Origin: Diphasiastrum complanatum
Lineage: Eukaryota > Streptophyta > Lycopodiopsida > Lycopodiales > Lycopodiaceae
Length of the DNA stretch: 64,000 bases
Direction of reading: 5' to 3'
Assembly: GCA_029204225.1 (NCBI GenBank)
Contig: MU831910.1
Location: forward strand, 1 to 64,000
Part shown: piece by piece, positions 11,601 through 23,392 of the stretch
How positions within the stretch are numbered: position 1 is the stretch's first letter
How the letters are laid out: every line of letters begins with the position of its first letter
The notes under the pieces: model-generated
Told to the model about the DNA's origin: nothing
The model's database searches: none
What the model saw: the letters and a program-made list of their open reading frames with translations, nothing else
Translations under genes and position numbers: made by a program

Positions 11601-12329
11601 TGTGAAGATTATTAAAATATTATCTTCCTATCTCGAGTTTGGGGTCATGTCCATAGTGATTTCCACTAGAATTCATGTTGTACATAAGAGGAGTGTGAAT
11701 TGAGCACATATCCTTCTAGTGTAGCTCGGATTTGAGTTAGATAGGTTCAATTATGATGACATGCAGATGTTTAGATAGCATGCAAAGTTTTACTGTATGC
11801 ATGCAAGCCACATGCAATCAGTGCATGCAACATGCAAAGTAGTTTCTGTGATCTACACATGTCTAGGCAGTTTTATGAGTTGACATGCAGTACATGCAAC
11901 ATACATGCATGCAGTTACACATGTGGATCTCTGGTAGGTGAATTAGTTCAGTTAAGTGGACTTTTCATGCAACTCCACTGTAGGAATTCGAGTCTCTCTC
12001 ATGTAGGGAAAGTTGGGCATGTTTTGCCATATTGTGAATATTGAGATTTTGGTGTTTTGGACTCATTCTCTCTCTACGCGAGTTTTCTATGCTTGACTTT
12101 CTCTCTCTACCCGAGAGCAGCCTCTTTTTCCCATACTGAACACTTAGAATTATTTCTGACATTCATTTCTCATAGTGAAGAGTTGGATTTTTTCATCAGA
12201 GGTATGCCATTGTGCTCTTGCCTTAGATTTTTCAAGCATACTGTTCTTTGATCAATCTTGTGCAATCACAACACCTCAGTCAGATCTTGTAGGGTGTGGG
12301 ATGAAGTTCACACTGCTAAAAACTTCACA
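11601..12329 (+). repeat. 5' LTR of a second Ty1/copia element
   Basis: A 729-bp LTR with matching inverted ends, TGTGAAG at the start and CTTCACA at the end, directly followed by a Met-tRNA primer site. It contains an unusual run of CATGCA-containing words at 11760-11920 (repeated GCATGCAAG/ACATGCA), which resembles RY-type seed promoter elements but may be only composition. No 3' partner was seen. Confidence 0.7.
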
Positions 12330-12341
12330 TGGTATCAGAGC
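12330..12341 (+). other. Primer-binding site (initiator Met tRNA)
   Basis: TGGTATCAGAGC immediately after the LTR end at 12329. The leader from 12342 to about 13070 carries no coding sequence. Confidence 0.85.
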
Positions 12342-13072
12342 TTCATGCTTTGAAGAGGTGAGGGTGTATACATCAGATCATCAGTGTTTTTGCTTGCAAG
12401 AACTCGGATTTGGGAGAGGGATTCAAACTCACTAAGAAATAAGCAATATGTGGATCAAATCAAGGCTGATCTGATCCAGCGGAGCTCTGTACGGACAGAG
12501 AGCTCACACATGTGAAATCAGCCCTCATTAATGAGTGCTACTTCTCAAGGAATGATAAAAATATGATGTTCTATAGCTTGTTGGATAGGTATTGGAGAGT
12601 AGAATGTATTGCTCTTGTTTTTAAATCAATTTGATTTTTTTTTAGAAGAGTTTTAGGCAATCAGAGAGTTTGAGAGGGTACTTAACTCGTGGGATATGCC
12701 AAAATGAGCACACATGTGTCTTTTTCACCATTTTCGTCAATTTTCACTATCAATCAAGTAGAATTGGATAGAAGTGAGTGTTTTGAGATCTTAGACATTT
12801 TATTTCACACATATTATTGTGTTTGAGTTGAAAGGAAGTTCCTAGAGAATTTATAAGTACTTTAAAACTCGTGGAAGAGATAGACTTCTTGCTTGCATGT
12901 GCTTCTTCTTTTGTGACTGAAACAAGATCCAAATTCAAGATAGATTGATTTTAGAATTTGTTCTCACATATGTTGCTAGATTTCATAGGGTGGATCAACA
13001 TCCGTGTTAGATCTAGATTGAGATAGCAAGCAACTCCATTTTTTATCATTACTAGAATTTCTCACCAAGAAG

Positions 13073-13600
13073 ATGTCTTCATCTGGTTCACATTTCTTAG
13101 AAATCTATACATGTACCACTGCCAAGGAAGCTTGGGAGACTCTAAAAATAATTTATAAAATCAAAAATGCTTCTAGATTGCTTACACTTAGAAATCAAAT
13201 ATTTCTAAGTTATCAGAGAGTAGATGAGAGTGCTTCATCATATGTCATGAGAGTTAAGGATCTTCATCAAGAGTTAGTTGGTATTAGTGATGCTCTTAAG
13301 AACACTGAACTTGCTCAAGTAGTCCTAAATGGACTTAGAGATGAGTATGACAATATTGTACGAACTTATGCTGCCAGGGAGGATCTTCCATCCTTGGGGA
13401 CACTGTAAGGTGTTCTCATTGCTGAAGAAGTAGGCAAGAGAACAAGATGCTGAGGATCAACAGACTTTCATTGAAAGATGGTGGAGATGACAAAGCACTC
13501 TTCATCAGAGACAAGTCAAGAGGCAAGGGCAAAGGACAACAACACTTCAAGAAGGACAAAGACTCCAATGTGCCATTAAACACAAGTGCTCCAACAAGAT
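13073..13600 (+). pseudogene. Ty1/copia gag fragment, both ends missing
   Basis: Matches the middle and end of copia gag: EAWETLKIIYKIKNASRLLTLRNQI, YVMRVKDLHQELVGI and VVLNGLRDEYDNIV, then a stop at 13408. In another frame it continues with the basic tail (RLSLKDGGDDKALF, then a Lys/Gly-rich run) to about 13600. The first 80 or so gag residues (the WKVRMESLL region) are deleted, and the fragment ends before the zinc knuckle. It belongs to the element whose LTR and primer site lie at 11601-12341. Confidence 0.75.
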
Positions 13601-13631
13601 GAACCTGAATAAAATCTACCTTGCGCAAATT

Positions 13632-14650
13632 TTATGGCACTCTAACAAAATGAGGTAACATTGTTTTCTTCTTATCCATGCCATTGATGGCAAGGCCCAG
13701 ATACTTTTGTGGACATTCCAAACATTTCTTTCGATGTTTCGCCAACTTTTGTCTTTTAATTGTTTGTTGATCTATGTGCACTTGAAGCGCTTTTGCAGCA
13801 TTCACTACAAATACAATTAAAATATTCAATAAAATTATGATAATATCATAACATCGATAATTTGAAAATTCAAAAATCAGAAAAAATAAATAAAGCTTTA
13901 AAACTATTGAAAGTTAATTAGTTTTTACCTTTCTCATCACTGGTCTTTGCTAGTTGTTTGACAGATTTTAACAACTCGCAAGTCAAACACACTATCATTT
14001 GTGATTTTTTAAGAATCTTCACCAAACCAAAATCTCTCTTCCAAATCCTAAGAAAGTATGATTAACTTAAATAGATAAAAATTTTTGTCTTACCGAACTC
14101 CTTGTACATCAAAAATATCTTCAATTTTGTAAAATTATCTGGCAAGTAAAAACATAACGAATTGGTAATTTCTCTCCATGCACATCCACAAAATGCTTTA
14201 GCCAAGCTGTAGCATTCAAAGCATCAAGAGACACAATTCTATCCTGCAATGATCCTTGCAAGTTGAATCTTTTTGAAGTCGTGCGTGCATTCTTTGAAGA
14301 TGAGAATTTCCAATTACATGAACAACTTTGTAGGCTTTTCGACAAACCTCCGTTGCATTTAGAAAATATGCATACGATTTTTTGTCAGGTCTCACTATTG
14401 CACACAAACAGTACTTCTTTTCATTTTTAAAGTTGGATCTCAATTCCTCGATCTCCTTGTTGTTGTATTTCTATAAGCAAGAGGATGAACAACAAATAAT
14501 ACATCGTACCTTCTAAATCTCCTGTCTTGTAATCAATTGTTTTTGACGTTTTGTTAAAATAGGTGAAGATTTCAAGTCTCTCTTATATCTTTCCTTTCTT
14601 TTGAAGTCAGATTTGTAAATGGATCTTGTGGCACTTGTATAGTTGCTTGA
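13632..14650 (-). pseudogene. N-terminal half of a DUF7869-like transposon-type gene
   Basis: Minus-strand pieces in order: basic residues near 14600; NFKNEKKYCLCAIVRP and EVCRKAYKVVHVIGNSHLQR (14216-14443); after a frameshift, LNATAWLKHFVDVHGEKLP (14160-14220); VCLTCELLKSVKQLAKTSDEK near 13930-14000; and GLAINGMDKKKTMLPHFVR (13632-13829). Order and motifs (VCRKAF-like, HGE-LP, a Cys-x-x-Cys pair, GMD-KT-LPHF) match the proteins I recall as DUF7869-type, usually repetitive and transposon-associated. Gaps between pieces could be introns or indels. The C-terminal half is not downstream; it lies on the other strand at 15683-16396. The family name is from memory and needs a profile search. Confidence 0.5.
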
Positions 14651-15329
14651 ATAGGTTAAGAAGGTGTGGGAATATCTGTCTGAACATCAGATTGTTAATT
14701 TACCTCAGTTGGTCTGCAGTGTCAGAAGAATCAAAATTTTTATAAATATAGTTCTTTTGGATTTGATCGGATTCAAGATTTGAGAAATAAAACTTCTTCG
14801 AATATGACGTGTAGTCGAACCCCACATTTTTAAACGTTGCCTCAAGAGGCAGCAGCCACGCCCTGTAGAGGCAACTTTCAGAAATGTGGGGGTCGGCCAC
14901 ATGTCGGAATTGCCGCTACCTTCGACATACATGGCAATTTGTGAAAGGCACTCTACCCTTTCTGTCTACAGCCCGGCCGAAAAATGAAAAATGGTAGGTC
15001 TAGGATGTTTGAAAACAAGATTTTCAGTTGCTTATGCGTTGAAATGGTGATAAGCACCTTTCCACTCCACTCTTTTTGTGAAATTCTGGTGTCAGAGATT
15101 TGTATTGTTGAAAAACATAGCTATTCGATGAAGCGAAGGGATGGAAATCGGTGCAAAAGAGAAAGAGCAGGAGAGAGAATACTTTGCCTAATTGCTGCTC
15201 CAACTGATAGTACCACATCATGAACTACAGAATGCCACAAATCTACAAAAGAGCAGGGCATAACAATCAACAGTGAGGCACATTACTCCATTTAGTCATT
15301 TTCCATGGAGTAGCTTTTAGTTGGGGGAG

Positions 15330-15612
15330 GGGGGGAGCCTCACATCTTGCGAGCACGGTGGCCCTCCTGACCACATTTTTTTTTTTCAAATGGCTGCCCG
15401 GACGCCACGTTTCCAGGCAACCAGTTTTTATCCCATAAGCAATCCTACAAGGGAACTGGGAGGGGATATATAGAGAAACCCACCCAATGCCTTGCATGTG
15501 TGTGTGTGTGACCCTAGGTGCCCGACGTCACCTGCCCAGCCTGGCTTGCCCCGGCTTCGTCACCTGGTTGCCCGAGACCGCTCGGGACCATAGCCCACAG
15601 CGCCACCATCCA
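15330..15612. other. GC-rich non-coding block
   Basis: A locally GC-rich stretch in an otherwise AT-rich window, with a G-run near 15320, a 12-bp T-run near 15370 and CCCGG-rich words to 15610. It separates the two halves of the DUF7869-like gene. No convincing ORF; the short frames here lack family signatures. Confidence 0.4.
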
Positions 15613-15682
15613 TATCTAATGATTTTATCATCAAAATCAGCAAAACGATACCAATTCTTCAAACAGCAGTTGTAAAACCTGC

Positions 15683-16396
15683 TGGGCCTCTATATGATCA
15701 AATTGATCAAATGTTTAGTTGTTTTTCCAAAAGACTAAGACGCAAGAAGACATTTTCTTTACCAGTACTTCAGAGCATTGTTGAAGAATCATACATGCCA
15801 AAGCCAAATGTGTCGTTAATTGGATACACATATGATTTTCGTGAATATATTAAGACGTCCAATAAAATTTCTATGGGGCAAACAATTTTCAAGTTCAGTT
15901 TCATGGCCACTTGTTGAAGGAGTACGGTTTTTGCTCAATATGCCATCTAGTCAAATCAAGCTTACTGTGTTGTCTCCCTTGAAGTTCATCCAAAAAGAAC
16001 AAAAAGCACAAAGAGAGCATCGTGAGGTTGATCCATTTGCCTCATTAAATTTTTTTGGAATCAAGGAATCAATTTTTTCATGAGTTTGATCAGCAGTGGT
16101 GGATGGACTTTTTCGAGAAACAAAAAATTAGTTTGCTCAATTTCGAACATGCATCAACAACTGAAGAATTTCATTGGCATCATAAATTAGGAACTTCAAC
16201 TACAATTGTTGTAACCTACCACGAGATAATGATTTCTTGCAGCTTGTGAAAAGTGAGAAACGTGAAATTGATGTGGGCTTAGGGAAGAATAGGCAAAGTG
16301 TAAAAGCTACAAAAATGAAGCGGCATGGCGATCTGAATGAAATCCAAATTGGAAGCCTTGTTGCACTTCTAGCTTCAGAAAACAATGAACTTTGAA
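15683..16396 (+). pseudogene. C-terminal half of a DUF7869-like transposon-type gene
   Basis: Plus-strand reading gives DQIDQMFSCFSKRLRRK and SLPVLQSIVEESYMPKP (15700-15810), then YDFREYI (15830), a stop at 15916, SPLKFI and PFASLNFF (15970-16060), QWWMDFFEKQKIS (16096-16135) and a last piece, DFLQLVKSEKREIDVGLGK to LLASENNEL, stopping at 16396. These match the C-terminal half of the same family as the antisense gene at 13632-14650 (DQMFS-IS-LRR, then QWWN-FF). Three frame breaks make it a pseudogene. Orientation is opposite to the N-terminal half, suggesting an inversion breakpoint between them or two separate truncated copies. Confidence 0.5.
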
Positions 16397-16399
16397 AAA

Positions 16400-17730
16400 A
16401 AAAAATGTATAATATAATTTAAGCCCTTTTGTACTTTAATGGTGTTTGGACTTTCAAAAATCAGGTGTTGTATTAAAATGTTATGTGGTATGTAATTATG
16501 ATGGTTTTATGAAATTTGCAAAAAAAAAAACTTATAGTGGTTCATAAAAAATAGGCACTTTTTGACATTTTTTTTTTAAATGCAAGTTAGAGAATCCTTT
16601 AAAAAAATCATGATTTTGGCCTAAAACTAGGACCATTAAAAAATACCGAAAAAAGTTACTCTTTTTTAGGTCAAAGTCCCAAAACAAATGCCATCGTGTT
16701 ACTCCCACCCCATGTTTTCTTTCTACAAGAAGCCATCCAAATGGGAAGTTCCAACAAATGATGTGATTTTGTAATCCCAGACAAGAACATTGCTCCAACA
16801 CCTGCGAAATTGGCAAGCATTTTAGTGCGAAGAATGTTGCCGATGTTTTTGGCCAAAAACAAGGGACGAGTTTTAGTAGAGCGGAAAACTCAGAAACCCA
16901 TGACTATAAAAGACCAAGGCATAGGACAAAAATATCAAAAATAGCACAAGCACGTATAGAGAAAGCCCTAACCATGAGTGCAAAGAACTTGCTATACTCA
17001 GCATAGAAAATACTTTCTTTGTCATGGCTCAGACAATCAAAATCTTAAAAAAGTTCAAAATCTGCACAAAAATATTGTTTTCTAATCAAATTTTTTGTTA
17101 AAAATTTACTCATCAAACATGAATTTCAAAGAAATTTTTGGTAAAATTCTAATAAAATAACAATAATAAATTGTCTCTTTTGTCAGATTTTGAGTGAGCT
17201 TTTCGAGAAATTAAGAATGTCGAAGATTTCTTTTGGATCTCAGACCGGGCTCAAGATGTTTCTTTAAAAGATAAAAACTAATACATGTTTTATTTTACAA
17301 AAGGTGTGAATAACACTAAATTTGATGAACTATTCATCCATATTGATGAGAAGACCGGAGTGTGAGGGCATCTGACACAATGTGATTGATATCCTAAGAT
17401 GTGTTTGATTGCACATAGATCTATCTTGCATAGGATACAAGCAATCTAGCTCCAAAAATCTAAAGCAAGAGCACTCTACACATGCATCTATCACATACCA
17501 TTCATCACACATAATGACAGGCAACTTTGGATGAAAAGAACTAAGTATAAAATTGGCTTGATCTCATGTAGAGAGAGAATGCTATATCAAGCTCTAGAGT
17601 AGAGTGAGAATGTGAAAAATAATCTAAGTGTTGGAGCATGCTATCTCCAAATCTCTCATCAAAAAACTAAGTGTGGACTCAATCTCACTCTCACTCATAG
17701 TAGCTCGGGATCCATGAAGAGTAATAATGG
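16400..17730. other. Unassigned AT-rich sequence
   Basis: No supported gene. Poly-A stretches at 16395 and 16520, a poly-T/A-rich region to 17160, then sequence without family signatures. The small ORFs here are random-length. Confidence 0.5.
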
Positions 17731-17734
17731 AGTA

Positions 17735-17860
17735 CAATGATTGGACCTCTCTAAAATCACCTCTTACCATGGTTGGACCACCTAAGTGCCACCTCTTACA
17801 ATGGTTGGACCATTTTGGTGCATCTTACAATATGATTGGTCCAGTGGCAAATGAAATCAA
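17735..17860. repeat. Degenerate tandem repeat around GGTTGGACC
   Basis: Four loosely spaced units of about 30-37 bp containing ATGRTTGGACC preceded by CACCTCTTACA-like sequence (17738, 17770, 17805, 17830). A related arrangement of ATGATTGGTCC/GTGATTGG words occurs at 29600-29690, which suggests both come from one LTR or leader family. Confidence 0.5.
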
Positions 17861-18059
17861 GAGGTGCTATGTCACTAGACCTCTACCATCAAGCCAAGTG
17901 TAAGTAGCCTACACGATCACAATCTAATCCAACTCTAAATTTATCACAATCATTTATTTACAAGTGTACAATGAGTGGTTTTAATAGAGGACCCCCAACC
18001 TCAAGATATATAACTTTTACAGTTTCACACCAATTGCCTAGCCAGTATTTTGATTTTCT

Positions 18060-18462
18060 CTAAATGAGAATTCATGTCATCTTCGTTGCCCATCTTTGCA
18101 TTTGCTAGAAGCCTCTACAGAAGTAGAATGTTCACCATTTCTTGTGTCTCATAGGCCTGCTTCAGCGTCGTCCAGACCTTCTCAAAAGTTAGCATATCTC
18201 ACCTTGTTGATCCCTGCATCTCCAAGAGATAGGCAGATCATCAAATATGCTTTTCTATTCTGAGCTTCCCAAGCTTCCGCCATCGCTGGATTCACAACAA
18301 TGCCCTCCTCATCATGCTCAATGACCTTGCTCCCCTTGACTATGTGCCATAGCTCTCTTTCTTTGAGTATGAACCTCATTTTCCAACTCTAGTTCGCATA
18401 ATTCATGCCATCGAGCTTCTCAATCGCCCTTGATTCCACATAATTAAATGCCTCCATGGTTG
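18060..18462 (-). pseudogene. Ty1/copia gag fragment with DUF4219-type N-terminus
   Basis: Minus strand: MEAFNYVESRAIEKLDGMNYANW, then WKMRFILKERELWHIVKG, AMAEAWEAQNRKAYLMICLSL, and after a frame break VWTTLKQAYETQ. This is the DUF4219/UBN2 gag start found in many plant copia elements (NYA-W, LW-IV-G, A-W-A-D-KA). A stop follows NYAN and a frameshift follows at about 18180. No protease or RT follows downstream to the left. Confidence 0.75.
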
Positions 18463-18769
18463 CAACGATCTTTCTACCCTCTTCAAAGTCTCCACTAGTT
18501 CGTCGAAAACTGCTCACAATAGTACTAATGATCATCCTCAATGATGTGGGCCCATAACCTTTGAAGGTACAGGAAAATAAAAGCAATTAATAATGAACTA
18601 ATCAAAGCAATCTATCAAAATGTAAGCAAACATTTACAACAGTACAATCACATAAACAACCTTTGCCAAAAAATGAAGTGTCTTTATAGTCCCTCAATTC
18701 CCATCATGTATACCGTATTACGTGTGTACATATCAAGTTGCACATCACATCAAGAAACTCTAGATGCTA

Positions 18770-19130
18770 CCTTACTTTAAAGTTATATTCATGCTCATCT
18801 GAAACTTGGTCGTTAATCTTAGGCTTACAATTGCTAATACTAACACAAAATAGTAATTTGGGCAACCTCAACTTCCAACTGCTTTTCTCTTTCATTGTAT
18901 GTGAGCCTTGATGGTTGCATTCTTGCTCAACTTGACATTTTTGGAGAGTTTGTAAAGTATGCATGCTTGCTTCTCATTAATCCCTATTATTTCCTTGATA
19001 ATGGGCTTGCTAGTAGGCTTGATTGCATCATCATCAAACTTATGCATTCTAGATTCATCAAACAAGACATCTCTAAAAATGATATATGTTTGAGTATGAG
19101 GAACACAAACACGCCTATTAGAATAATTCT
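18770..19130 (-). pseudogene. Possible copia integrase/RT linker fragment
   Basis: On the minus strand, words near 19060 read IIFRDVLFDES, like the SRDV-F-E box that ends copia integrase. Sequence near 18900 resembles the SRLTY linker also present in the copia fragments at 28480 and 59180. The intervening sequence is badly degraded with many stops. It may belong with the gag fragment at 18060-18462, though the order would then be scrambled. Confidence 0.4.
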
Positions 19131-19439
19131 TCTCTTAAACATTCAACACCAATTGCATTGATTTATTATTCTCAATAGACAACACAAAACTCAGTATACG
19201 AAATCTTTAAAACTTTCAATCAGTGACAACTTTACATGGTACACAATTACATCCTACATGGAAAAATTTACAAAATTTAAAAAATCTATCACGATCTATG
19301 TATGCATATTGGTCAGATTATTCGCTTATATACTATATATGTGAGTAACTGGAAAACATTATTGTGTAGTACTTTGTTAAAAAAATAATTTTTTATCAAA
19401 CGCAAATATAAAAACAATAACTAATTTCTGAAAAAAATA

Positions 19440-19810
19440 TCACATGGACAATCCACGTGAGAATAATGCAACTGTGGATATTCCACGGACCACAATCATT
19501 AATGTCCTAATCCATCGAAGTGGTTAACAATGATTGTTTTCACATGAATAATCCACAGAAATAACCGCCGCTAGGTGCCTCCCGACTTCCCTCCCAAACA
19601 ATTGCCAGAATTTTCAAATTTATATTCACATGGATAATCCACTCGTGGATTATCTAGACAAATATAAATTTCAACGTCGTTGACCATAGGAACTGGCGGA
19701 ATTGTTAGAGACGTTTCAAAAAATTTGCACAGATAAGGATGTTCCACACGAATATAAATATGAGAAAATCAACTAAGTGTCGCGAGTCGCATGGATACTC
19801 TACGTAGATA
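19440..19810. repeat. Cluster of short palindromes on GTGGATWATCCAC
   Basis: At least six related words in about 350 bp: TGGACAATCCACGTG (19444), TGTGGATATTCCACGG (19474), GAATAATCCACAG (19542), the perfect hairpin GATAATCCAC-TC-GTGGATTATC (19636), GATGTTCCACACG (19738) and GATACTCTACGTAG (19794). No ORF covers them. They may be the remains of a short inverted-repeat transposon or a degenerate satellite. Confidence 0.55.
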
Positions 19811-21340
19811 AACAAAGAATCTAGTTCTGTGAAAAAGTAGTAAATTCTTCATTTGTAGTCTGTGGAGTCAAAATAAAAGACAACATTAGACATGTTTTAG
19901 ATTACCCACCAAAAGTTTTTTTCTTCTAAAGGATTCAATTGTTAGAACACATTGAAAGGAGTCGCTAATGATAGCATCCAACCATTTTATCAAGTGTTCT
20001 ACACATGAGATTTGCCCAAAAGTTTCATGACTTCTACTTGCCTTGTTGAAGTAGTTGGGTTGGCATTTGCATCTCTTGCAACTTGTATTCTTGAACTACA
20101 TTAATATTGCAAATTCATGACTCTCTCCACCCTTTCCAATAACTATTTCAATCGACATATATTGCTTGCTTTTATTAAGAATTTTTGAAAAGTTGTTTAA
20201 TTCTTGTCCCTAGAATATAGTTGTGTTGCAATTAGAAAAGAAAATCTCTTAATATTGTTGTACACATTTGGGGCAACCTTCAACCCACACTTCAAACACC
20301 TATCTTCTAAAGTTTTACAAATTATTTCTAATGCACTAAAATCACCAAACAATAAAGACAAGAAAAATAAGTCAAAGACTTCAAATTACCATCAGGGATA
20401 CAGCATCCTAGACCCAAAATACTTCTAAGCAAACCTCGAAATTTGAGCCAAAACAATCATTTTTAAAAGACTACATCAATGGCATATTCAACTTCATTCT
20501 ATTCAACATCCCAGTTGATTGCTTTCCATATTTTCTTTGCATACTCAAACTTTAGATAATTTTTGAAATTCCTAAGCAAACTTCCATGAACCCACAATTC
20601 GAGTCATTTGTTTGTATTGATCGTATGGTTTTTCAAAATCAAGGCTTTGTGAGTTTAGGCACTACATATATGATATATATTTTTGGATCAAACAGACAAT
20701 AACAATACTCCTCACTGCTACATACATGACTCCAACTGTTGATAACCTCTTTGGGCTTGGGTGATGATTATGCAACATGGTGCCTCATCTGTGGCTTTGG
20801 GGTTGGCACATCTACCTTATGGGTCTAAAAAATAGTACTTGCATTGTCTATATAATCTTTGAAATTGCACTTATAGAATAGCATTAAAAAATGATATAAG
20901 AAAAAAATTGTTTCTTAAAGTATTCTATATAGAATGGGAAAATTTTAATCTATATCTTGTCTAAAACATATTTTCTAGCTTAATTTAAAAGTTATAAGCT
21001 TAAAGTAGAATATTTTATATATCAAAACATGCATATCATATTAAATTGATTTATTTTGTAGGCTTGCAACCTCCTTGATTTTTTAGGATACTGTTCAACA
21101 CATTTGTAGAATTCCTACTAATTCAATTTTAATGAGGATCTATCAAGTATGTAGAGGCTTTTATCTCTAGACAATCTTCAAAATTACAAAAAAATGAAAA
21201 CAGTTGCAGAACTATAAAGGAATTGAAACAATCTATAGATTTACAAGGCATTTTATGCATACTGCTGGTTCTAAATCTATTTAGGCCCTGAGAATTGAAG
21301 CCTACTATAATCTTGGCCTAATAGGTCAAAGAGTTCAAAT
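19811..21340. other. Unassigned sequence
   Basis: AT-rich DNA. The longest ORF (74 codons at 20204) has no recognisable domain. No transposon signature was recognised. Confidence 0.5.
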
Positions 21341-21369
21341 TCCATTTCAAGCTTGGATCAATGGTTTGA

Positions 21370-21535
21370 ATTAAATTGGTGCTATTTTGATCCTTGGGGT
21401 CAAGATTCTGATCACACCTATTCTGACCCTATATCTATTTTGATTCAACATCTATTTCGACCTAGTGTATATTTTGATCCAACATTTAATTTGACCCTGT
21501 GTCTATTATTGCGATCTTATTTCAACTCTGAGAAT
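21370..21535. repeat. Degenerate short tandem repeat TTTTGATCC/TTTGACCC
   Basis: Alternating units of about 17 bp, such as ATTTTGATCCAACATCTA and ATTTTGACCCTGTGTCTA, repeated roughly eight to ten times with substitutions. The pattern alternates GAT and GAC forms, so the true period may be about 34 bp. No coding signature beyond chance. Confidence 0.6.
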
Positions 21536-21849
21536 TGAATTCCATTCAGACCTTAATCAATACAATGCATACAGAAATGAACAAATTTTTTACTTAAAAC
21601 ATAAATGTAGAAGTATCAACTATCCTTGCACTAATTTTAAACACTAGGCTATTCAAACGTCCATAACTTTTACAAAGTCAATAAATTTGAATAAGTACCT
21701 GAATTCTTGTATCTATCACATATAATAATAAGCACATGAGGTGGTCTTCCTATATAAGGAGCAGAGCATGGCGCCTCTTCGCTTGCAAAGGGCAGCGATG
21801 GAATAGCTACATTGTAGCGGTTTGGTTGCTTCAAACTAAAATACTTATG

Positions 21850-22165
21850 TATGCTTATGTCCAGTGATGGACAACTAGCATGATTTCTTTACATTTGATG
21901 ATGGTCTTGCAAGTTAAATGGACTTTCTATTCAGCAATGGATAGCAAGCTCCATTGTTCCCTTTTTTTGATACTATATATGAAAATACACACTACTGTCC
22001 AACGATGGACAGTAGGTTCACCCACTTTGATTTTTTAGAAGGTGTAATGGTTCATATGCTTTGCTGTCCAGCAATGGACAGAAAGCACACTTCTTCTTTT
22101 AATGAATGGTTGCTTTCTCACTCTCATACCTTCTATTATCCAGCAATGGATAGAAGGAATGTTGA
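21850..22165. repeat. Five-copy hairpin array, period about 70 bp
   Basis: Five copies of an imperfect palindrome with core RTYCARYRATGGAY start at 21859, 21929, 21997, 22066 and 22138 (spacings 70, 68, 69 and 72). Each folds into a stem with a four-base loop: GTGA, GCAA, ACGA, GCAA, GCAA. Stems extend beyond the core with different sequences that still pair: CTACTGTCCA with TGGACAGTAG (copy 3), CTGTCCA with TGGACAG flanked by TGCTTT/AAAGCA (copy 4), TATCCA with TGGATA flanked by CCTTC/GAAGG (copy 5). The linkers are much less conserved than the hairpins. The last three cores share a frame in a 106-codon ORF (21954-22274), giving recurrent PAMDR-like words, but no known domain. Confidence 0.75.
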
Positions 22166-22279
22166 ATGCTCACCTCTAAGAATTAGCTTTACTCTCTATT
22201 CTTACAAAGAACTGATATTCTCAAATGACGTTTTTTACGTTTCCAAGTCTCACCATATGATACTAAACTGTTAATTGGT

Positions 22280-23390
22280 GCATGTGATAATGTAGCATCA
22301 TCTCTTACTACGGCCTATAACTTCTATGCTCTCGTTCATACTCAAATCGTGCATTATCGTAGTCAAAACAAAGGTATGTCACTGACTAAAACTTCATAAA
22401 GCAGACGATTTGACACATTTCGTGTGCACTTTATTAAAACATTTTTTACTCTTGAACGTAGCTATGGACTAAACAGACTATTTTTTGTCATTATGATATA
22501 AAGAAAACTTTTTGTGGAAAAACAACGATGGCAGCCTCTCAAGAAGCCTCATCTACAAACATTCAGGTATGACTTCTCGTTATCGATTCATATATGAATT
22601 CTACGATGCACGAACAAGAATAAGTTAAGTATTTCCTTACACCTTCACATCGATACATTTCACCCTCTTTTTCGAAAGAAACAACTTTAGAAAAAAAGGT
22701 AATACTCCCCAAAAAGCAAATTTAACTAAATGATTCTTAAAGAAATCCCTATCTGAAACCTAACAATAGGAACTCCAATAAAACGGTCTTAGACAACATG
22801 GAAATGTGTAAGATATGTAGTTTTTACAAAAGGGTTAGAATGGCACGGATCTGCTCTAACACCTAGTAAAAATATTGAAAATTTCTTACTAAAAACCGAT
22901 CATGTCTATCTGAAACAGTGTCGTTGTTATATGATCTATGTATAACAATCTTGGTAATAATTAACCCCACCCTTTTTAAGTGTTACTTTAGACTTCTGGT
23001 GTGATACAACTGGAAAGCATGGATATGCTCAGGAGTATGGACAACATTGCGTGACATAGCTTGCTCTGCAAGGGTCACTTGGGTTAGCATGGCATGGATT
23101 TGTCCTAATACTAGCACACGTCCACACCAAGTCTTTTGGCTGAGCAAATTAAGAACAATTAAAACTTTTCATACTCTTGTATTACTAAAAATGAACTGAT
23201 ATGGACCAACTGACCCCGTAAGCTGATCAGCATGGCACTCGCCCTGATACGGTGATATAACGGCTTGGCCTATCGCCAAAAATATTGTCTGATTGGGAAG
23301 ACTAGACTACTTTTTTAAAATGCTACGCAAAGCTGTTAAGTAGTATAACTTCTTTTGGACATGAATAACAACTGTCGTTCAGCCATGACA
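22280..23390. other. Unassigned sequence
   Basis: No supported gene, RNA or transposon signature. Confidence 0.5.
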
Positions 23391-23392
23391 CC

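Noticed and set aside
11760..11930. Repeated CATGCA words as a seed-specific promoter
   Set aside because: They lie inside a retrotransposon LTR with no adjacent host gene; kept only as a remark.
21850..22165. CRISPR-like repeats at 70-bp spacing
   Set aside because: Repeats are imperfect palindromes of a different sort with partly related linkers, and the context is eukaryotic.
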